Below, piece by piece: positions 23,855 through 36,214 of a stretch of 64,000 nucleotides of DNA. This DNA is from Aulostomus chinensis (taxonomy: Eukaryota; Chordata; Actinopteri; Syngnathiformes; Aulostomidae), in contig JBBMOA010000022.1 in assembly GCA_037954235.1 (NCBI GenBank), positions 4,394,001 to 4,458,000 on the forward strand, read 5' to 3'. Position 1 is the stretch's first letter, and each line of letters begins with the position of its first letter. The notes under the pieces were generated by a model. The model was not told the origin of the DNA. It did not search any database and saw only the letters and a program-made list of their open reading frames with translations. The position numbers and the translations under genes were made by a program.

Positions 23855-23855
23855 A

Positions 23856-23899
<44 letters not shown>
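23855..23899. repeat. compound (CT)n(CA)n microsatellite
   Basis: About ten CT units pass directly into about twelve CA units. Confidence 0.95.
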
Positions 23900-23902
<3 letters not shown>

Positions 23903-26639
23903 GGTACGGTGTGTTTAATGAGGTGCGGTATCGTCACCGGGCCTAATAGAACAGTCACAGTGTGTTGTTCTTCTTCGTCTGAGGTCTGCCGGAGCCTCAC
24001 TCCCTAAACACTTTGCTCCGACTGCCGGCTGTCAAATCAACCAGCGCACGCTGCACTTGTGCTAATGCGTTTTCACTGCAGCTGCTTGTGCTTCATTGCA
24101 CTCAAAACAAAGATGTTTCCAGCTGGTATGTTGGGAGAGTTTTATTATAGTGAACACTCCTGCTTATTGCAAAGATCTTCAGCCTCCAATGAGCCCACAT
24201 GAGATTTGGTTTAAAAAAAAAAAATCTGACAAAAGAGTCTTTCTGTTGCGAAAACTCAACCGGGCTGACGAAACTGTGAGGATGGTTGGTGAATTTAATT
24301 CGTCTCCTACCTGAAAAGAAAAAAAAAAAAAATTGCAATTTTAAATGCTCGGAGTTTCAAGTGAATCCCACCGAGTGTCCTCCTCTGGAGTCTACACTCA
24401 CTTTTCTCATGCTTACTGGGCCGGGAAATGTCCACTTCACCTCTTCATATACAAAAAAAAGGAAGAAAAAAGAAAAAGTCGGTTAAGACTTTCAGAACAG
24501 AGTACAACTGTTGCCATCCGGCAACTTCTTCAAGCGATAAACAAAAATAATCGCTTGTTATTCTGAACGCCACATTGTGAATGATTGGCAAATTAAAAAA
24601 AATAAAATAAAAATGCGTCGTCAGGGCTTGTGCACATCAAATAAAACACCCCATTTTACATAAATTGTTTGATCAAACAGAGGCCCATCAAAACAAGAAC
24701 CTGAAATATCACACAGGTCAGCCAAAAGGGGTCAAACACAAATGAATCCCAATGAAACGCTGCTACTCTCACCGCAGTAAAACACTCTCATCTTGATACC
24801 TGCGTTCTCCCCGCTGCAGCTGAATAAATGAAGGGCGCACCTGCATAATGCTGCCCATTTGAAACCACTGAAATGGAACCAAATATTCAAATTGAAATTA
24901 AATTTCAATTTGACTCACCTAAATCGATCCTGACCTGAGATTTGGTGTGTTCTTTAAAAACAGGCATGTTTCTATTTCCTCCTGTTAAGGTTGTTCAGCA
25001 GCCGATGACTCATTTTTGTAAAGGCATGAAATAAGCAGTGAAGCGCTGCCGGGGATTGTGGTTTGGTTGTTTCGTTTTGTTTCGTCGGACGACTCGATGG
25101 AACGCTCCCAGAAAAACAACAAATGCAGGTTATCACATTTCACTCGGCCCACCTGGAATGATGACGCTACATTCGATCAGCATGAAAGAAACATGAGCTA
25201 CAATAGCAAGAAAACCTGAAGGTAGTCTTGTCACAACACCAAAATTGTGATTTTGATACAACCCCAGCCTAAATATATCAATACCAACACGAAAACGAAA
25301 GCACAGTTAAGGTCTAAAACGTCAGGAAAAGAACCGGCGAAGCCTCGCGCGGCTCGGGGAGATCGATAGCTGTGTTCAGCAGGTGTTCCTGCTCTTATTT
25401 ACCTGCAAACCCCTAAGGTTACCCTCTTATTCCTGTCATAGATGTTTTGGTACTGCATTAATGCTCGCTGAACCGGTTACATGCTGTGTGTAGTTGGCAT
25501 TGATTCTTTTTCTGAGAGGCTTTCTCCCACCAATTGTTAACTTATCATACCAGTAACTAGCCAGCTAATGATAGCGTCTTCAACGCAGTTAGTTACTCGT
25601 TAATGACTGTTATGGTGACTTGATTTGGCTGTTCTTTACTGGTAGAAAGGGCATCTCTACAAGGGGGACGTGTCCGTGAGTTAGAGCAGCTTGTTTTTGT
25701 GTTACAAAAACATCTGCACTGCCCCAAACCAGTGCTCCGGATAGATTTAGCCTGATAGCAGGCCAGCTAGCGCTAGCTCTAGCATAGTGTCCTTGGCTCT
25801 CAGCCTCGAGGGAGGGTAGGAAGACGTGGTTCGCGATTGTAGTGCAGCGGTTAAACACGACTCTGCTCTTGGAAGTCACATGTAGTTCTTTAATTGTTTG
25901 TGTTGTGGTTGTTTGATTTGTCCCTGCCTGGCTCGCGCTAGCTAACCAGTATCACTTGACGGTGACATCAAACGATACGATTGGTCACCTATGTGGACTC
26001 TCTTGGAAAACAGCTGCAATGGGACCGGCTAACGGAGTGAAACGAAATATAGTTTGAGTGTCGTGCTAAATAAAAGGAAGTACTCTATTATTTTCAATGC
26101 TTGGGTTGTACTACCTTTCTGGTACCGTTTCACCAAGCTGCTCTCCTTTGGCTTTCTATGTACACACGGTTATATTTACTCCGTGTTACATCTGCAGACA
26201 AATGTCCCTGAACACATCGCAAAAGAAACAAAGCGGTCGGCATCTCGATGGCTGTGAGACCAGCATTCGGTCCATTTGCCTTTTCTTTTTAATGGCTGAA
26301 AAAGTTCATAATATTGCTTTTAAGAGAAGCATAAATGCACCCGTGCAAAATAACATCTTTTCGGACGACTCTTTACAGTACATTCAGTCTGTCGGCTTTA
26401 AAGTCTGTTGAATAAACGTAAAAACAGTGCTGCCCTTGAGATCAGGCTGCTGATGTAACAATGCTAATGTTTTCTTTTCTCCAATTCCACCTCATTCATC
26501 GAGTCTTTCCCGAGTTAACATGCCAGCCTTTCAGAATATTCATTCATACAGCTTCTTATCTGGCTCTGGGGGGGAAAACTAGAATATTTTACCAACTTCG
26601 TCATGCTTACTCAGGCTCTCCCTCCAGTCTAAATTCTTG
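23900..26639. other. non-coding stretch with a 27-base palindrome
   Basis: Several A runs (24219, 24320, 24596). A perfect inverted repeat lies at 24887-24913. TTAGC/GCTAGC words cluster at 25555-25770 and near 25935. Frames at 25610-25879 (minus) and 26054-26411 have no known domain. Confidence 0.4.
24887..24913. repeat. perfect 27-base palindrome
   Basis: Left arm 'tcaaattgaaatt', one central A, and its exact reverse complement on the right. It sits in AT-rich sequence away from any microsatellite. Confidence 0.95.
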
Positions 26640-26715
26640 CTCGTGTTGTACTTCGCTTCGGACAAAAGCGTCTGCCAAACGAAATTGTAGAATTTTAGAA
26701 TTGTAAAAAAAAAAA
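26640..26715 (+). mobile_element. 3' tail of a teleost retroposon, fragment
   Basis: 'cttcgcttcggacaaaagcg' followed by 'tctgccaaacgaaattgtag' and then an A-rich run is the well-known 3'-terminal wording (gctttggataaaagcgtctg type) of an abundant fish non-LTR-mobilised family. Only the tail is recognisable; the left limit is unknown. Confidence 0.6.
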
Positions 26716-26719
26716 AGTT

Positions 26720-26879
26720 TTTACATTCCTTTAAATCCTCCTTTCTTCATCTAAAAAAAAAAAAAAAGGAGAACATTCCTCAGATCTTCCAGTGGATACA
26801 GAACTGACGCCACGAAGAACTCGAAGCAGGGTTAAGTTCTATTCATCAAAAATTAATAAAGTTTCTCAATGCTCACTCT
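26720..26879. other. A-rich spacer
   Basis: An A15-type run at about 26752-26767, otherwise nothing recognised. Confidence 0.5.
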
Positions 26880-27240
26880 AAATAAAAGCACTGGCAAATG
26901 GCTGGAATTATTTGTTCTGAGGAATCATCAAACGTGCTTATAAATCAGAACCCATCCATATTAAAGAACGCTGAACATCTTAATGGCTTTAAAGTTAATT
27001 GCTGCAGTGGAAAATATCATTTTTGCCCCTGCTTTTCGGGGAACAAAGGCAATTAAAAGCATCAAAATGTTCCGTTTGCACCTGCAGAGTGAAATTGGAA
27101 AACCTGTGGAAAAGCAAAGAATTTCCATGCCTGTTAGTCAACTGATGTGATTAAAAAGGAAACAAATGGAAACTCTGCATGCGAATCATCAAATATTACT
27201 TATTCTTTCATTTGAACATTCATGTTACAGTTCATTATGA
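26880..27240. promoter_or_regulatory. candidate conserved non-coding block
   Basis: A stretch free of microsatellites, long mononucleotide runs and repeat words. It is AT-rich and dense in homeodomain-like and E-box-like words ('ttaattgctgcag', 'cacctgcag', 'caaatggctgg'). This texture is typical of vertebrate conserved non-coding elements, but conservation cannot be judged from one sequence. Pure inference. Confidence 0.25.
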
Positions 27241-30200
27241 CTTATCTTATTTTTTGTGCTTCATCTCGGGGTGCATGGAGCATTAATAAGCCACAAAGTA
27301 TGAGGAGTCTGGCGGGTCCTGAGGCCACCGATGCTAAAAGTGCATTCAACGCCTCAACCATATGGCACATGGCACAATGAGGGCAGTTTAAACATTTAAA
27401 CATGCTCCCTCCTTCCCTGCGTGAAACGGCACATGAATTCAGTTCAGCCTGCTTTGAAACCCTACAACTCTCCACTTGACTGGATGATGCGATGCGCAGG
27501 GACAAGTCTCAGTGTGTGTGCATTTGTCCCCGCTGTGCAAGTGTGTAGAGGCCTCACTCAGTGTTGGGGTTACTGGCGGCGGTGTCACCGGAGTGCAGTG
27601 TGTGGCGAGATGACACATTAGCCCACATTTGTTTCACGTCGGAGCTCTTTCATTGGAAGAGACCGAATGATTGTCCCGTCGTCTGCAGCCACACACTCCT
27701 TCTACTTCGGGGCCGACAGGAGCTTCGCAAAGTTAAAATCAATAACGTCAATATAAAGCATGATTGTGTGCAGTTTTAAAAAAAACAAACTTACTCCCAT
27801 AAAGCACAGGGACGGTGAAATGGAACAAACGGATACAACATATGGACGTTTGTAAACCTGTTACACTTCCCTTTGATTCACTATGAGAACCTCTGATGTC
27901 TCTGTTTGCACTCTGATTTTTGTTTTGTGCGCTGAAAAAAAACCTCCGTTGCAAAGTTTGCTTCGGCAAAAACAAGCTGACAGACCACCAGTTAGCAACA
28001 TAACAGTGTTTTCTCTGCAGCTGCTGATGAAGTGGATATTTCAAATTTCTAAGCGTGGCAAAAAAGAAACCAAATTAACTCCTGAGCATTCGCAAATACG
28101 TGGACGTTTCCATCGCCTGCCTGTCTCTGCGTATACAAAATGACAGACGTCAGACATTCGAATGTGGACGAAAGTGAAGTTCTGAATCACCCAAATTGCA
28201 CTTAACATTGTGCTTCCAGCTTCTGACGACATAACATGCTAGTCAACTTTTTCCACCTTCCTCTGAATCCCAGCCTCGCCAAACAACATTAGGAAACTGA
28301 GGTCAAAATGGAAGCAGCTTTTCTTTCCCCATTGACAAACGTGCAGAGCCTCCTCTGGTGCAAGCCGGTCGTGACTCAGGAGGGACATCCTGCCTCCTGT
28401 TGATTCGCATGCACGCCCTTCACCCAGATAAAACTAGAGGGCCCTTCCCTCTGGAGCAGCAAGGACACATGAAGCAGGTCCCGTACCCTGCAATGTCTGC
28501 TACACACGAGGTCTGAAAACATGGAAATCTCATAGCCTGTTCACCGTCGCTGCTAACGGTGCAGACACCATTACACCCAGCAGCCTGGGATACAGACCGT
28601 AGAGAACCGTTACCCCATAAAACAAGATACTCACTATCAGACCAGAGTGTGTCCTCTCTCAGCTCACAAAAGATCAGCAAATACAAGAAACACGAGCAGA
28701 ACAAATATTTCTCTCTCCAAGTCAACTCAGTCTTTTCCCCGTTGACGACAAACCCAACCAGGCCACACGTGCCAGCACTATGGTCTGTCTAGCCAAGTGT
28801 GTCAGCACCAGTGGTCCCGATACGTGGCCAGGTGGACACCACACTCCCTGAGCTGGGCTGTGGCAGCTTTATCACGTTTACCCTCGGGCTCAGCGACTAT
28901 GTTTACATGCACTGCAATAATCCAACTGTTGACTTTTTTTTTTTTTTTATTTAAAGGAGACAATTTTTTTGATAAAGCTGTTGACATGACCTCTATTTAA
29001 ATCATTCCATAAACACCCCTGTTTACGCGACGCAAGACCCAGCCCCTCATGACGTCCCATGTTCTACATGGGAGTCCCTCCAGAATTTGACCTGAAACCG
29101 TTTCTATCACGTGCTATCGCGGTTTCATGCTAATTTTGCACAACACTGCACTTCAAACCAAGTGGGCAACAACTGCTGGGATCTTAGACCTGCGGCATCA
29201 AGTAGCTGGACTGCTGTACATGATCCAAAATGTTGTTAAAACTTTAGTATGAAGAATAGAATATGCAAAAAAAAAAAGAAGTGGCTCCTTTTCAGTAAAT
29301 GCAGACATATATTCGACTAATATTCCACCACAATTGAGAAAATGCTAACAGTCTAAGTTTGACAATGTTCATGCTTGAAACACTTGGATTTTGAAATTAG
29401 GCCTTTCTGCTAATCCTGGTATTGTCTGGTGTGCGTCAGGTTTTAGGAGCTTTTTCTTTTCTTGGACATGAGGCACATGTTCCAAATATGTTGCAAAGGA
29501 GCAGTGAGTTTTTACAGGAGATTGTGACCTTGCAACTTTTGTTCTGCGTTTGTAATTTTCTGAAAAGGGCAAAAATGAACAGGACAAAAGCACAGGATTG
29601 AGAGATCAAATAATTGCAGCACAGAGGATAAATGTGGAAAACAAGTTAAAGGACATCATTGCCAACATTTCACCTGACTTGAAATACCGGAATTCAGGTC
29701 ATATCCCTTTGTTTTGACCCTGCTATTTGAGGTCGATATACTGGCCGAAAGGGAAACTAACGGCTCCATCTCTAATCACCTATATGTGCCTCAGGTAATT
29801 TACTAAAAAGAAAATAGTTGAAAGTGGTACTTGCAATTGCAGCCTGAACCCGAAAACATTAAGAGCAGAACAAACTCCACGGATGAGGTTCTGCAAAAGT
29901 CACTACACTGAAAATTCTGAAGGAATTTCAGTGAGTCATTCATCGCTGACCCTGACAGCGTTGGAGCCCCAAGAGAGACTTGTTTTTTTTTTTTTTTTCC
30001 TGAATGAAAAGATTTTATATAATAAAAATCAGTTCCCACTTCAATGCCCTCTTGTTGGTTCTACTTCGATGGGAAAAACGGTCGGGAGGACATGTTGCCG
30101 TATGATCAACACACCATTGATGCGTGCAGTGATTCTGGGGACACGACGCTAATTAAGAGTGGAGTTGCTGGGTGCTTTTGGTCTTTGTAGACGGTCCCTC

Positions 30201-30559
30201 TACCCAGCATCCAGCCTTGTCCAGGAGGACCATCCGTTTGGATCTGAATATTTAAAAAAAAAAAGAGGCACAGCTTCTGTTTGACCATTTCCTTTAAGAA
30301 TTTTCCGTCCAGGACGTTCAGATTTTGTGAGTATCTTTCTGTCTCTCTCCTGATTGTTCTTTTTCTTACCACTTGTCACTACAAAACTCAAACGCAGACT
30401 TGGGAGGGCGGTCGGTCCTATCATGTTTTCTTGCATCAGTCACACCCATCAGGACGAAATGGCAGGCAAATTTATTCGACTTTGACTGGCAGTCCAGTGG
30501 ACGAATGATAAATGGAGATCCAAATTAGATGAGAAAAGTTTTAGGTATGAGGTTTAAAT
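27241..30559. other. non-coding stretch, nothing recognised
   Basis: A/T runs at 27777, 28928-28940, 29269 and 29980-29998. Short frames on both strands lack domains. No RNA gene or repeat copy was recognised. Confidence 0.4.
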
Positions 30560-31130
30560 TCCCATTTGACTCACACGAGAGTAAATATGCATGAAAGCAC
30601 CAGTCTAATATGGCCTTTCACTGAATTTAGTGGCAGGCTAGCCATTAAAATCATTATGAGAGAGTCAGACATGTAGATTTTGTCATTTGTGATCTTGGTT
30701 TTCAAGGCCCTGGGGGTAAAAATGCTGGAGCCACTGGTTAAGTACCATCTTTAAGCCCTCCAGCCACCTCACAAACACTTTAAATATTGTAAGGCAGGCC
30801 CTGCATGCAAACATTGGTAGCTTTATAATAAGCCTTCTTGTATGCCCTCGGTTAACCGAATTATGAGAAGTGGAGATAATCAGACATCATTTATACAAAT
30901 GGACACTTTTGAGTGAAGCCCTGAAATATTAATGGGGTGATGAGGCCACTGGAGGCGGCCTTTAATCCACGCCGATGCAAATGGAGCCCAAGGTCACTGA
31001 CATAACATTGCAGCTGCCTCTGGCCAGGATAGATTGACTCGCCAAACGCCTGTGAAATGGGGTCTTTCATAGTCTGGCAGAGTACAGAGTGCACTGTATA
31101 ATGCAATGGCCTGAAGCCTACGGCTGGCTC
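30560..31130. promoter_or_regulatory. candidate conserved non-coding block with octamer
   Basis: About 570 bp without simple repeats or repeat words. It includes a perfect octamer ATGCAAAT at 30975-30982, 'cattgcagctgcctctgg' (E-box core), 'gaaatattaatggggtgatg' and 'ttaaccgaattatgag'. The texture suggests an enhancer-like conserved element. Inference only; no transcript or gene is implied. Confidence 0.3.
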
Positions 31131-34100
31131 AGGGGGGAATTAGCTGGAGCCTGGGTCACATCAAAGTGATACAAGCGCACATGTGTGTGTGGGTGTTTCT
31201 TTTTTAAACTGTCACCCTGCTGACCCGCCATTATTTCCGTCAGTGGCATTCACAAAACGACCACAGGACAGTGGTTACAGAGGACAAAAGTGATAATGAC
31301 AGAAGTCTCCTGCCACTGTCCTTTCAGCAGGTCCGTCTCAGTCTTGGTGCATCTCCTGATGGGGTAGTACAGGTCCTCTCACCCCTGTCCTGTCTTGCAG
31401 TCTGTCCCGGGTCTCTGTGGTGTCCTTTTTGATCCATAATCCTCTCTCTTATTCTTCATACTCCTCTAATCTCTCTCCGCTGCTCATCTTGTGATAAGTT
31501 GTAGTTCTCTTTAGGGATGTTGCCAAAACTGACTTTTATTTTCAGTGGCACTGGAACCAGAGGTGCTTGAGGTTCTGGACATGAGCAACAAAGAATGAGA
31601 GCAGGAGGTGCAGCAACGGGTCTTTCTGTGGATTCGTGGGGATAAAACCAAAAAAAACAAAAACGCACACCGAGGCTAGAGACGCCAGGTGCGCTACAGC
31701 GAGAGGCGAAGCTCTTCTGATTCTGTCATTCAACATAGACGGATCATAAGTCACACCCCCCGCCCGACATGAATCTGTGTGAGGACATTCGAGGCGAACA
31801 GTTTCGGTGAATGCGAAAACTCCTCCAGACCAAAACCACGTTCCAGTGTTTTGCGAACCAACATGAAGCGATAGCTCAACATCCCGAAGAAGAACTATTC
31901 TTAAAGGAGCCACGTCGCTCTTGAAACCCTCGTGATAGCTAGATGATTTATTCGAAATCGCAACCGTAAATTCAGACTGACATCGATGTGGGACACAGGA
32001 GAAATGTCTAAATTCAGTGGAACCGGGACCAAGTTTCTGTTGTCGCGACAACCGTAGTTCTCTACTAACCTTCTGCGTCATTTGCTTTCTCACGCGCCAC
32101 CAAAGCCTCGTTTCCTGTGGGGGTCTTACGCTCAGGCTCGTTCTCAAGATGGCGTCGTCGGTTGCTCAACATCAGGGGGATCATAATGTTCTTTCGGCAA
32201 TATTATTTTCAAAATGTATATTTTATTGATTGGCATCCCTGATGTAATGAGATTTTTTGGGATAGTATTTCCTCCTCCGAGTCGAGGGTCTAAGTACGGC
32301 CGTAGGAGGTTCCGGTTCGACATCTCTAACGGCTAACGTGCTACTGCGAGGCTGCAGTTTTATCAAGGTTTAGGTCTTTTGTCTAAGTATCTCTTTAAGT
32401 TCTGAGTCCCCCCCCCCGATTCAGCAGCTTGACTTGAAGTTTGCTCCTTGAGCCGAGTTCACACTGTTTAGCCCTAGTTTTCTGCTCTGGAGCTCGGCAA
32501 CAAAAGCCCCAGATCAGAGGAACATCGGTGCTAGAATAGTCGGGGGCTTCAGCGCTTTGTGAGAAGTGCTCCAGAAGTCTAGCGTTCTGAACATCTGGAT
32601 CCATCGTGCTGGAATCCTCAACAGGGAGGTTTCTGATATTTTCCTTGTTAAAAGTGTTTTCAGGTCGTTTTCCCCCTCACCCTCGTCTGGAGCCTAAGGA
32701 CAGAAGATCCCCACTAGACAAATCTTTAATTTGTAATTTTGCGCAGTATGAATACAATTTGATTTGATCTGCATGTTAATAAGGCCGTTTACCGTTTTAA
32801 TCTTTCCCCCGGAGGAAAGGACAAGGAGGGCCCTCTCCGCCAAGTATGTTGTCATGACTGATGTGAGGAAGTTCAACCAAATTTCAACCCACACTTCAAA
32901 TAGTTGCATAGCAACAGCAGCACCCACATTTTGTTTTTTTTTTGTTCCTGTTGAGACGATGGCAGCTGTAACCAGAGAGGTCCACTGGACACGAGAGCCC
33001 TTTAGTGCTAGTAATTCAACTGGTTGGCCCTGCAATGGAGCCCAGACAATTAGTGGGGCCGAAATGGTTTGGTACAGCTTGGAAGGAGTTTTCTGCCAAT
33101 GCAGCAAAGCGAAACGATTTCTTTCGATGGTTTGCCAAATCATTTGAATAACACACACACACAGAGAAAAGTTCAGAGCTCTATAATCCCTTTAGAGTTT
33201 CCCTCGGAGAATGAATCCACTTCTCTTTCAGCACCTTGTACCTCAGTACTATCCCCACCGTGTCGTCTAAAAATGACACGACAGGGAGAAATGCACACTT
33301 CGCTCAAACACCAGAGGGCCCTTCCTTCACATCTGCCACCGAATCAAAAGCAACTATAAAAGCTCAGAGCTGGTCTCATTCCTGCAGACAGGCTGGTATT
33401 TGCTACTCACTGTGTTCTCCCCTAAACTCTGCAGAGGAACACTTTGTACTACCACACAACTGAAAGATCTTCGGGAAGGTTTTCTTTTTTTTTATATTTA
33501 TGCATTGTATCCCCCCCCCCCCCCCCCCAACAGTAACACTCGGTCTTAACTGTTGCAACAACATGTAGTTTCAGGCCCAGGTCTGTTTCCGTTGTGCTCC
33601 TATTTAGCAGCATGTTGCGGAATGATTAAACTGCTAATTGTACAACACACAGCTCCATTATTCTCTGCTGGTTTTGTTTCTACAAAAGGAGTTATTGCTC
33701 TCTCCCCCTCTCTGCTGAACATTTTCCTGCTGATGTGGCCTTTCACCGAATGAACACAAACGCTGCACAGTGCTGTGTGCGGCTAATACCGACAATAATC
33801 TGGTTAACTCTTCGCTGTCCTGGGGTGAAAGCGCTCCCAACGCCAGCGGCGGGACAGAATTGGTCCCCTTCACTTCAGACATCAGAGCTACCAAATCACC
33901 TTCTCATCTCGCTCTTGTTTTTTTTACATTTTTTTTTTTTAGTTTAAATAACTCAGTTCTGTCTTATTATGTCACCGTTTGAATCTTCAGCACCCCAATT
34001 AGAAGGAAAGTGATGGTCCCCTCTGTCGTGGCCCCAATTTACAATGATGAGCAGAATGTTGCTTTATTCAAAAACCTTGCCTGGTGCGACATTAATGAAT

Positions 34101-34543
34101 TTCCCATCAACGGCTCTCTCTTTCATTAACACCTTCAACAAAGGACAGTTGAAATTGCGCTGAACCGTTTTGTGAAGTTTTACGCCGCTAGCGCCTCCTG
34201 CTGTAAGAGCTGCGGCTTGCCAACAGAGAACTTCAGTCTCCTCACAGTGGATTTCGCGCTGATCCAGCAACTAAACGTGGGGCTTGCTGGAAAACCCAAG
34301 ACGCCAGGGGCCGCTGAGTCTGGAACCGGAAGATAAATCAGGAGCTCTTGTAAATGACGACATCCCAGTCCACTTTTCCTCTGTCTTTTTCCTTCTTCTC
34401 CTCTTTGTGTGCACAAACTCTACGCTACTTCTGAAAACAGGCACTTATTGAGGTTATTACTGATTACGCTACAAAGCACCGGTACCCTGGTGTTAAAATG
34501 ATGCTTCCTGGAAGTGACTGACCTCGATATAAACATCGTCATC
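31131..34543. other. non-coding stretch, poly-C runs, one CpG-richer part
   Basis: 31690-32190 is CpG-richer and carries a 201-codon minus-strand open frame (31542-32147) of no recognisable family. Poly-C runs: C8 near 32409 and C18 at 33511-33528. T-rich at 32935 and 33930. No gene, RNA or named repeat was identified. Confidence 0.4.
33511..33528. repeat. poly-C run (C18)
   Basis: Eighteen C directly after 'tgcattgtat'. Confidence 0.97.
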
Positions 34544-35183
34544 AAAGGCGTTTTCACACTGCCACAAAAGCTGCCCCCCCCCCCCCCAAAGTTCCGGGGA
34601 GCCTGTTGTGTTCACACTGAACGCCACAAGCTCGGGGAGGGGGAAACGCCACGCCAATCTTCCCTCCTCCAACCCTCGTCCTTTTTCTGACGAGTCCGAC
34701 ACAGAGTTTTGGGGCGTGGTGATGACGTACCCTACCCAGCGGGAAATTAACAAACATGGTTACGCACAAAGGGAGAGACGAGAATAACTTCACCTGCGAG
34801 TTACAAGTTCAAGATACTTCGAACACTTCGGAAGATGGCCAACTGGGGAGAGAACGAGACCGGCGAGCTCCTCAGCCCCCGCACAGAGGATGTCATTCAC
34901 CGGAACATTTCAGGAACGGGGAAAATCTGGCCAGGAGGATGAGGGAACGTGGCTTCCCCTCACAACAAGGCGCAGGTTATTATAAACGGAAGACTTTGGA
35001 CATGCCTAGCATAACATGTGACGTGATATTAGGATGTGCCACTAGACTACGCCTCCTTTTGCGGGCTACGGCCCCCTGGGGAGAAACTCCGGCTTGCGTT
35101 CACATTATTGCGGAGTATCCGGCTAAAACGCTGGATGGTCTGCTACGGCAAATTTGTAGGTCTTTCAGTCTGAAAACGCCTTT
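34544..35183 (+). mobile_element. relic DNA transposon, Harbinger-like, with inverted ends
   Basis: A 640-bp segment is bounded by inverted repeats: 'aaaggcgttttcacactg' at 34544-34561, and at 35166-35183 a sequence whose reverse complement is 'aaaggcgttttcagactg' (17 of 18 identical). The second copy sits on the opposite strand, as in a cut-and-paste transposon. Inside is a broken Myb/SANT-like frame (listed separately). PIF/Harbinger elements encode such a protein besides their transposase; no transposase is present here, so this is a non-autonomous or internally deleted copy. A C14 run at 34574-34587 has expanded just inside the left end. The expected 3-bp target duplication is not evident, so family assignment is tentative. 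Confidence 0.6.
34835..35008 (+). pseudogene. broken Myb/SANT-like DNA-binding ORF of the transposon
   Basis: From the ATG at 34835 the frame reads MANWGENETGELL then 'EDVIHRNISGTGK' and stops at TGA 34940-34942. The alignment continues one frame over as 'ARRMRERGFP' (from about 34931). This 'W..e.t..LL ... I...m.erGf' layout is that of the Myb/SANT-like (trihelix-type) domain of Harbinger elements, which binds the transposon ends with the transposase. A segment between 'GK' and 'ARRM' appears lost, and the frame degrades again after 'QQGAG'. It cannot make a full domain. Recognition is from the motif layout, not from a database. Confidence 0.55.
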
Positions 35184-35620
35184 TCTTTCACCGGCATCTG
35201 CTTGACCACTGACTCTTTGCTTTATGCTAAGCTAACAGTCCATTGTTGTAGCTTCATAGGGATGACAGCGGCGCGGACTCAACCCTCAGATGAGCCGTTA
35301 CAAAGAAAAAAGGTCCCTGTAACGTCAAAATATTTCTTGAAGCATCCTGTCGTGGTCACGGTCGTCATTTTCCAGGAACCAGAGTGAGGCAGAAGTGATC
35401 ATCTGGTGGAGGACGGAGGCTGCTGCACCCTGGACAAAGACAGGAAACAGCGACCAACCCTCTTTCACCGGGCAACAAGGCGTATTGACAGAAGCTCAGT
35501 TGTTCGTCCTTTAAGACCATTTTCCCTCCTCTTATCCTCCTATTTGTGTCACTTTCACCCTCCTCCTTTTGCTTGTCTCATTTTCTCCTCTCATCCTCAT
35601 CTTCCCATCTAAATAAATAA
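35184..35620. other. non-coding spacer
   Basis: No feature recognised; the right half (35515-35610) is pyrimidine-rich. Confidence 0.45.
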
Positions 35621-35629
35621 ATGCAGTGA

Positions 35630-36005
35630 TGGCAGATGAAGAAAGGACATGAGAGAGTGAGGAGAAAAGAAACTAGGGCAGGCTAACCTGGATGCATCGT
35701 CCTGAGCAATTTGCTCAGATAGAGAGTCGAGCGAGGGAGGGAGAGGAGGAGGAGGAGGAGGGAAACAAGGAGCTTAAGAGCATCTCTGCTAAAAAGGGGG
35801 ATGGCTTAGAGAAAACAAGCAAAATGGCCTGACAAGCTGAGCCACTGAGAGATGGAGTGAGAAAGGGAGGGAGGGAGAGAGACGAGGAGAAAGAGAGTGT
35901 TGGTAAAATGACAAAATGGACAGAGTGAGCTGGGGGAGAGAGAGAGAGAGAGGCAGTGGTGGAAAATTGGACTGGCGAGGGACAAAGACGAGAGAGAAAG
36001 ACCAC
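35630..36005. repeat. purine-rich tract (GA-rich)
   Basis: About 370 bp dominated by G and A on the + strand, with gaggagg and gagagaga stretches (35735-35762, 35868-35900, 35934-35952). The proline/serine/leucine-rich minus-strand frames are translations of this bias. Confidence 0.85.
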
Positions 36006-36214
36006 AACCCCCAATTTACCTCGACTGAAAAATAAATGATAGTTTAAAAGGAAGTGCTCACAGTACATCAAGGCCAACGACATCTTTGGAAAGAATGACT
36101 GATGCCTTTCGGGGTTTGTTTGTTTTTTTAAACGTAGTTTTTAGCCGTTCTCATGAGAATCAAGGCCGATTCACGGCAAAGCCCGAAACAATTGGAGCAG
36201 TGTAAGGAAATCCA
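36006..36214. other. non-coding spacer
   Basis: Nothing recognised. Confidence 0.45.

Noticed and set aside
31542..32147. 201-codon minus-strand open frame
   Set aside because: No family signature, no splice or promoter context, and a composition of mixed CpG-rich sequence; kept only as a note in the regional entry.
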